DNA of 10,141 nt from Actinomycetes bacterium (GTDB lineage Bacteria > Actinomycetota > Actinomycetes > Mycobacteriales > Micromonosporaceae), in assembly GCA_023437285.1 (NCBI GenBank), contig JAEZGP010000369.1:1-10141 (forward strand), read 5' to 3'. A program made the position numbers and the translations under genes. This document shows positions 6,457 through 10,141 of the stretch, in pieces. The notes below the pieces were generated by a model that was not told the origin of the DNA, did no database searches, and worked only from the letters and a program-made list of their open reading frames with translations. Numbering within the stretch: the first letter of the stretch is position 1; the number at the start of each line of letters is the position of its first letter.

Positions 6457-7266
6457 ATGGGACGTGGGGACAGGTACGGTCACGACGTACTCGCGGGGGC
6501 GCGGACGCCGCGCCGCGCGGTGCCGGAGGTGGACGCGGAGATTGACCTCGTGGTGGAGGATCCGGACTCGGGTTTCTGCGGCGCGGTCGTCGGGTTCGAG
6601 GCCGGCGCCGTGATCCTGGAGGACCGGTTCGGCGGGCGGCGCGTGTTCCCGCTGGCGCCGGCGGCGTTCCTCCTCGACGGCGAGGTCGTCACCCTGCGCC
6701 GGCCGGCCGTGGCGAAGGCGCCCACGCCCCGTGTCACGGCGTCCGGTTCCGTGGCCGTGCCCGGCGCGCCGGCGCGCGTGGCGCGGGCCAGCCGCATCTG
6801 GGTGGAGGGCCTGCACGACGCGGCGCTCGTGGAACGCATCTGGGGCGACGACCTGCGGGTCGAGGGCGTCGTGGTGGAGCCGCTGTCCGGGGTGGACGAT
6901 CTGCCCGACGCGGTGCGCGCGTTCGACCCCGGGCCGGGGCGACGCCTGGGCGTGCTCGTCGACCACCTGGTGGCCGGCAGCAAGGAGGCGCGCATCGTGG
7001 CCGGCGTGACCTCGCCGCACGTGCTCGTCGCCGGACACCCCTATGTGGACATCTGGCAGGCGGTCAAGCCCGCGCGGCTAGGCATCGCCGCGTGGCCCGT
7101 CGTGCCGCCCGGCCGGCCCTGGAAGGAGGGCGTGTGCGCGGCGCTGGGCGTCGCGACGCCGGCCGAGATGTGGCGGCGCGTGCTCGCCTCGGTCAACGAC
7201 TGGCACGACGTCGAGACGCCGCTGGTAAACTCGATGGAGCGCTTGATCGACTTCGTGACGGAGTAG
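6457..7266 (+). CDS. DUF3097 family protein
   Basis: A 269-residue protein, full length for this actinobacterial family of unknown function. Recognisable family blocks are RYGHDVLAG (6-14), LVVEDPDSGFCGAVVGFE (31-48), LEDRFGGRRVFPL (54-66), IWVEGLHDAALVERIWGDDLR (114-134), LGVLVDHLVAGSKEARI (164-180), GHPYVDIWQAVKP (193-205), and a C-terminal ERLIDFVTE. The block around Glu117/Gly118/Asp121 followed by a hydrophobic strand ending in Asp169 resembles the Toprim pattern of nucleic-acid enzymes, though the second Asp of the usual DxD is absent. No signal peptide or membrane helix is seen. Start ATG 6457 fits the family N-terminus; the open frame extends to 5791 but across the neighbouring minus-strand gene. 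In Streptomyces I recall this family near hemW and hrcA, so its place here beside other genes is a different context. It converges on the hydrolase gene with only 3 bp between. Confidence 0.9.
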   Translation: MGRGDRYGHDVLAGARTPRRAVPEVDAEIDLVVEDPDSGFCGAVVGFEAGAVILEDRFGGRRVFPLAPAAFLLDGEVVTLRRPAVAKAPTPRVTASGSVAVPGAPARVARASRIWVEGLHDAALVERIWGDDLRVEGVVVEPLSGVDDLPDAVRAFDPGPGRRLGVLVDHLVAGSKEARIVAGVTSPHVLVAGHPYVDIWQAVKPARLGIAAWPVVPPGRPWKEGVCAALGVATPAEMWRRVLASVNDWHDVETPLVNSMERLIDFVTE

Positions 7267-7269
7267 GCC

Positions 7270-8598
7270 CTACATCGCCGGCCACGGGTCGCGGGTGAAC
7301 ACCCACGTGGCGATGTCGAGCGCGGCGACCGTGCCGGCGCGGCTGCGGCGCACGCGCAGGTACTCCCCGTCGTTCTCGCCCGAACGGCAGCGCCACCGGT
7401 CACCGCCGACCGACGTGAACCGCCAGGGGGTCGTCGGCGTCGGGCCCAGCGAGCGCAGCACCAGCTCGCGGGACTCGCTGTCCCAGCGCGCCTCGTACTC
7501 CAGGCCCATCCACCACCAGCGCCCGCACAGCGGCTCGACCTCGTTGGGTGGCGCCGCGCCGGGGCGCCACGGCCGCGGCGGCGGCGCCGGCTCGCCGTCG
7601 AGGACCGCCTCCAGCAGGCGGATGCCGAGCCCGCCGATGCCGCCGGAAATCCCCAACCGGTACGCGTTGGCGAAGGCGACCACCCCCGTACGGCTGGGCC
7701 GGTGCGTGACGAGGATGGCGAGGTAGCCGGGCATCGAGCCGGTGTGCCCGGCGAAGACGCGCTCGCCGCGGCGCCACAGTTGCAGGCCCAGTCCCTGCCC
7801 GCCGCTCCAGCGTTCCGGGTCGGCGATGATCGCGGGGGAGGCCATCTCGCGCATGGTGGCCGGGGCCAGCAGCCGCGGGTCGGGGGCGGCCAGGAACGCC
7901 GCCCAGCGGGCCAGATCCGTCACGGTGGACCACAGCTGTCCGGCCGGTGCCATCGCGCCACTGTCGTGCCGGGGCTCCTCCCGCAGCGTGCCGTGCCACG
8001 GGTGGACCAGATAGCCACGGGCGAACGGCTGGGTCGCCTGGTACGTCGTGCGGTCCATGCCGAGCGGTTCCAGAAAACTCTCGCGTACCGCCGTCCACCA
8101 GTCGGTCCCGGCCACCTTCGCGGCCACGCCGCCCAGCAGCCCGTACGCGAGGTTGGAGTAGTGGTAGCGGCGCAGCGGCGGCCACGCGGCCTTGTCGGGG
8201 CCGATCGTGGCGACCAGCGTTTGCAGGTCGCCGCCGACCGAGCGCTCCCACCAGGCGCCGTCGGGTTCGCGCTGCACGCCGCCGGAGTGGGCCAGCAGTT
8301 GGCGCAGCGTGACCCGGCCCAGGGCCGTGCCCGGCAGGTGCCGCTCCAGCGGCTCCTCCAGGCTCAGCTTGCCGTCGTCGCGCAGGCGCAGCAGCAGCGC
8401 GGCGGTGAGCGTCTTGCTGATGGAGCCGATCCGGTACTGGGTGTTGGCGTCGGGTACGGGCAGCTCCCCGGCGCCGCTGACGTACTCCAGTTCGCCGTCC
8501 CTGACGATCCCCGTGACCAGGGACGGCGCGCGACCCTCGGACTGCGCGCCAGCGACGATCTCGTCGACGCGATGAACGGTCTGGGGTTGCAGGGTCAC
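7270..8598 (-). CDS. Serine hydrolase, class C beta-lactamase fold, with C-terminal beta-rich domain
   Basis: A 442-residue protein from GTG 8598, chosen because AGGGGAAG lies 7 nt upstream (8606-8613); an in-frame ATG at 8616 would add six residues. The three active-site motifs of the PF00144 family are present: S-I-S-K with nucleophile Ser59 and Lys62 (in YRIGSISKT), Y-S-N at 147-149, and H-T-G at 285-287 (in FAGHTGSMPGY). Further family marks are LRQLLAHSGG and WSTVTDLARW. After a Pro-rich linker (about 338-355), residues about 357-442 look beta-rich and aromatic (GRWWWMGLEYEARW), like the lipocalin-like domain attached to many such hydrolases. There is no signal peptide, so a cytoplasmic esterase, amidase or peptidase role is more likely than a secreted beta-lactamase. 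Substrate unknown. Family is firm, function is not. Confidence 0.93.
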   Translation of the reverse strand: MTLQPQTVHRVDEIVAGAQSEGRAPSLVTGIVRDGELEYVSGAGELPVPDANTQYRIGSISKTLTAALLLRLRDDGKLSLEEPLERHLPGTALGRVTLRQLLAHSGGVQREPDGAWWERSVGGDLQTLVATIGPDKAAWPPLRRYHYSNLAYGLLGGVAAKVAGTDWWTAVRESFLEPLGMDRTTYQATQPFARGYLVHPWHGTLREEPRHDSGAMAPAGQLWSTVTDLARWAAFLAAPDPRLLAPATMREMASPAIIADPERWSGGQGLGLQLWRRGERVFAGHTGSMPGYLAILVTHRPSRTGVVAFANAYRLGISGGIGGLGIRLLEAVLDGEPAPPPRPWRPGAAPPNEVEPLCGRWWWMGLEYEARWDSESRELVLRSLGPTPTTPWRFTSVGGDRWRCRSGENDGEYLRVRRSRAGTVAALDIATWVFTRDPWPAM

Positions 8599-8759
8599 GC
8601 GGGATCTTCCCCTCATTCGGTGGCGTCCGACATTAGCAATGTGCAGATCCGTACGCGTTGAACGGATCCTGGTCGGGCGTCCGGTTCAGCCCTGTCCGTT
8701 CGGCCCCCCGGTAACCCGGCGAGTAGTCGGAAGTGGACAAGGCATGTCACGATCGATAT
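8599..8759. promoter_or_regulatory. Divergent intergenic region with two inverted repeats
   Basis: This 161-bp gap between the divergent hydrolase and nfeD genes is less GC-rich near 8617-8665. ACATT-AGC-AATGT (8630-8642) is a perfect 5-bp inverted repeat that overlaps a possible minus-strand -10, TAATGT (8630-8635). That would give the hydrolase a short leader holding its AGGGGAAG. ATCCGT and ACGGAT (8647-8652 and 8662-8667) form a second inverted repeat around a 9-nt centre. No convincing promoter for nfeD was found, and there is no clear ribosome binding site before its GTG. Confidence 0.4.
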
Positions 8760-9188
8760 GTGGCTGCTGTCATCTGGCTTGTCGCGGGAATCCTGCTCGC
8801 TGTCGCCGAGCTGATCACCGTCGACTTCGTGCTGATCATGTTGGCGGCTGGCGCGCTGGGTGCCAGTCTCGCCGCATTCCTCGACGCGCCCTTCCTCGTA
8901 CAGGTGATCGTCTTTTCCGTGGTGTCCGTGCTCGGGTTGGTCACGGTGCGGCCGGCCATCAAGCGCCACCTGCACCGCAACGCTGACCGCACGCCCATGG
9001 GCGTCGAGGCGCTCGAGGGCACCGAGGCGACCGTGATTGAGCAGGTGACGCACGCCGGCGGCATGGTCAAGATGGGCGGCGAACTCTGGTCGGCGCGGCC
9101 GTACGATGCAACGCAGGTCATCGAGGTCGGCGCCCGGGTACGGGTGGTCGAGGTCAAGGGCGCCACGGCGCTGGTGTGGAAGGAGTGA
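8760..9188 (+). CDS. NfeD-family membrane protein (short form)
   Basis: A 142-residue protein with the usual short NfeD plan: two or three membrane helices (about 2-18, 22-40 and 45-62), then a basic loop (RPAIKRHLHR), then a C-terminal OB-fold domain (about 81-142) with EGTEATVIEQV, the GELWSARPYDATQ block and GARVRVVEVKGATALVW. NfeD proteins partner SPFH/stomatin proteins in membrane microdomains, and the SPFH gene follows directly. GTG 8760 was chosen because it begins the first helix as in relatives; an in-frame GTG at 8733 would add nine residues. Neither start has a good ribosome binding site. Short NfeD lacks the ClpP-like protease domain of the long form, so an enzymatic role is not expected. 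Confidence 0.93.
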   Translation: MAAVIWLVAGILLAVAELITVDFVLIMLAAGALGASLAAFLDAPFLVQVIVFSVVSVLGLVTVRPAIKRHLHRNADRTPMGVEALEGTEATVIEQVTHAGGMVKMGGELWSARPYDATQVIEVGARVRVVEVKGATALVWKE

Positions 9189-9190
9189 TC

Positions 9191-10141
9191 GTGGGCGGCG
9201 GAGAAATAGTCCTGGGTCTTATCGCGGCGGCGGTCATCCTGTTGGTGGTCATCACGTTGGCCAAGTCCGTGCGCGTGGTGCCGCAGCAGCAGATGAACGT
9301 CGTGGAGCGGCTGGGCAAGTACCAGCGCACGCTCACTCCGGGTCTCAACGTGCTCGTCCCGTACCTGGACAAGATCCGCACCAAGGTCGACATGCGCGAG
9401 CAGGTGGTCAGCTTCCCGCCGCAGCCGGTGATCACCTCCGACAACCTGGTCGTGTCGATCGACACAGTGCTCTACTTCAAGGTGGTCGACCCGGTCCGGG
9501 CCACGTACGAGATCGCGAACTTCCTGCAGGCCATCGAGCAGCTGACCGTGACCACGCTGCGTAACGTCATCGGTTCCATGGACCTGGAGAAGGCGCTGAC
9601 CAGCCGCGAGGAGGTCAACCGGCACCTGTCCACGGTGCTCGACGAGACCACCGGCCGCTGGGGCGTCAAGGTAACCCGCGTGGAGATCAAGGCCATCGAG
9701 CCGCCGCCGAGCATCCGCGACTCGATGGAGAAGCAGATGCGCGCCGAGCGTGACCGCCGCGCCGCGATCCTCAACGCCGAGGGCCACAAGCAGTCGCAGA
9801 TCCTCACCGCCGAAGGTGAGAAGCAGGCCGCCGTCCTGCGCGCCGAAGGCGAGCGGACGGCCCGCATCCTGCAGGCCGAGGGCCAGGCGAAGGCCATCCA
9901 GACCGTGTTCGACTCGATCCACACCGCCAACCCGGACCCGAAGGTGCTCGCATACCAGTACCTGCAGGCGCTGCCGCAGATCGCGGCCGGTCCGTCGAAC
10001 AAGATCTGGATCGTGCCGGCCGAGCTGACCAAGGCCCTGGAGGGCATCAGCGGCGCGCTCGGCGGCCTGGCCACCGCCGGCCCGGTCGCGTCGGCCGGTC
10101 CGGCCGAGCCGCTCGGCGAACTCACCGAGCCGGCCGAGGAG
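9191..10141 (+). CDS. SPFH/stomatin (slipin)-family protein, C-terminus outside window
   Basis: The frame stays open to the window edge, giving 317 codons with no stop. Layout: an N-terminal membrane anchor (about 4-22); the SPFH/Band 7 domain (about 25-185) with VVPQQQMNVVERLGKYQRTLTPG, VDMREQVVSFPPQPVITSDN, the YFKVVDP block and EPPPSIRDSMEKQMRAERDRRAAIL; a charged helical region with 11-residue repeats (193-236); and an Ala/Gly/Pro-rich tail from about 272. Such proteins form large membrane-bound cages that organise membrane domains, typically with NfeD. GTG 9191 is preferred because AAGGAG (9180-9185) lies 5 nt before it; GTG 9185, overlapping the nfeD stop, is the alternative. Either way translation is probably coupled to nfeD. 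Confidence 0.95.
   Translation, partial: MGGGEIVLGLIAAAVILLVVITLAKSVRVVPQQQMNVVERLGKYQRTLTPGLNVLVPYLDKIRTKVDMREQVVSFPPQPVITSDNLVVSIDTVLYFKVVDPVRATYEIANFLQAIEQLTVTTLRNVIGSMDLEKALTSREEVNRHLSTVLDETTGRWGVKVTRVEIKAIEPPPSIRDSMEKQMRAERDRRAAILNAEGHKQSQILTAEGEKQAAVLRAEGERTARILQAEGQAKAIQTVFDSIHTANPDPKVLAYQYLQALPQIAAGPSNKIWIVPAELTKALEGISGALGGLATAGPVASAGPAEPLGELTEPAEE
9767..9898 (+). repeat. Four tandem 11-residue (33-bp) repeats in the SPFH protein
   Basis: Residues 193-236 are four consecutive hendecads, each starting (I/V)L.AEG: ILNAEGHKQSQ is the first and ILQAEGQAKAI the last, with ILTAEGEKQAA and VLRAEGERTAR between. There are no insertions. Hendecads favour a long, nearly straight or right-handed coiled coil, which fits the helical wall known in SPFH assemblies. 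The DNA copies have diverged, so this is a protein-level repeat and not a recent duplication. Confidence 0.9.

Noticed and set aside
6330..6458. Earlier ATG (6458) for the unrecognised minus-strand gene
   Set aside because: It would add 43 Arg/Gly/Pro-rich residues and overlap the DUF3097 start and promoter; ATG 6329 has a good promoter right before it.
8639..8986. Small plus-strand open frame before and within nfeD
   Set aside because: Cys/Arg-rich out-of-frame reading of the nfeD gene, with no supporting start signal.
8747..9922. 391-codon minus-strand open frame opposite nfeD and the SPFH gene
   Set aside because: Asp/Gly/Leu-rich antisense reading with no domain; the plus strand has two clear families.
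1..10141. Defence system, CRISPR array, prophage or insertion sequence
   Set aside because: No nuclease, helicase, transposase, integrase or spaced-repeat pattern was seen on either strand; the genes belong to ordinary actinobacterial families plus one unknown.

Overview
This is a very GC-rich window (about 70% or more by eye) with strong G/C bias at third codon positions, GTG starts, start codons overlapping upstream stops, and several genes that appear leaderless. The gene families (actinobacterial [2Fe-2S] ferrochelatase, DUF3097, a PadR/ABC/FtsX cassette, an NfeD plus SPFH pair) point to a high-GC actinomycete. Micromonosporaceae is my best guess from sequence flavour, but this is unproven. 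No tRNA, rRNA, CRISPR array, insertion sequence or phage gene is visible, and the region looks chromosomal.

Layout. (1) 1-380, minus strand: the N-terminal part of a bacterial PH-domain (bPH2) membrane protein that runs off the left edge. (2) 422-1432, plus: ferrochelatase (hemH/cpfC), which inserts iron near the end of haem synthesis. (3) 1476-5514, plus: a three-gene operon of PadR regulator, ABC ATPase and a 908-residue FtsX/MacB-type permease. Its genes overlap by 4 nt at both junctions, and a set of inverted repeats sits on the promoter. The PadR protein probably represses its own operon until a ligand, possibly a transported compound, releases it. (4) 5544-6329, minus: a protein I do not recognise. 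(5) 6457-7266, plus: a DUF3097 protein with a possible Toprim-like motif. (6) 7270-8598, minus: a class C beta-lactamase-fold serine hydrolase with a C-terminal beta-rich domain. (7) 8760-10141, plus: NfeD followed 2 nt later by a stomatin/SPFH protein truncated by the right edge; the two are expected to work together on membrane organisation.

The order ferrochelatase, minus-strand unknown, NfeD, SPFH recalls what I remember around Rv1485-Rv1488 in Mycobacterium tuberculosis. If that is right, this is a conserved actinobacterial block into which the PadR/ABC operon, the DUF3097 gene and the hydrolase have been placed.

I found no clear new defence or mobile system. The most worthwhile leads are the PadR operator and leaderless promoter with an in-frame TTA codon in the regulator, the unrecognised gene at 5544-6329, the possible Toprim-like motif in the DUF3097 protein, and a perfect palindrome over the start of the PH-domain gene.
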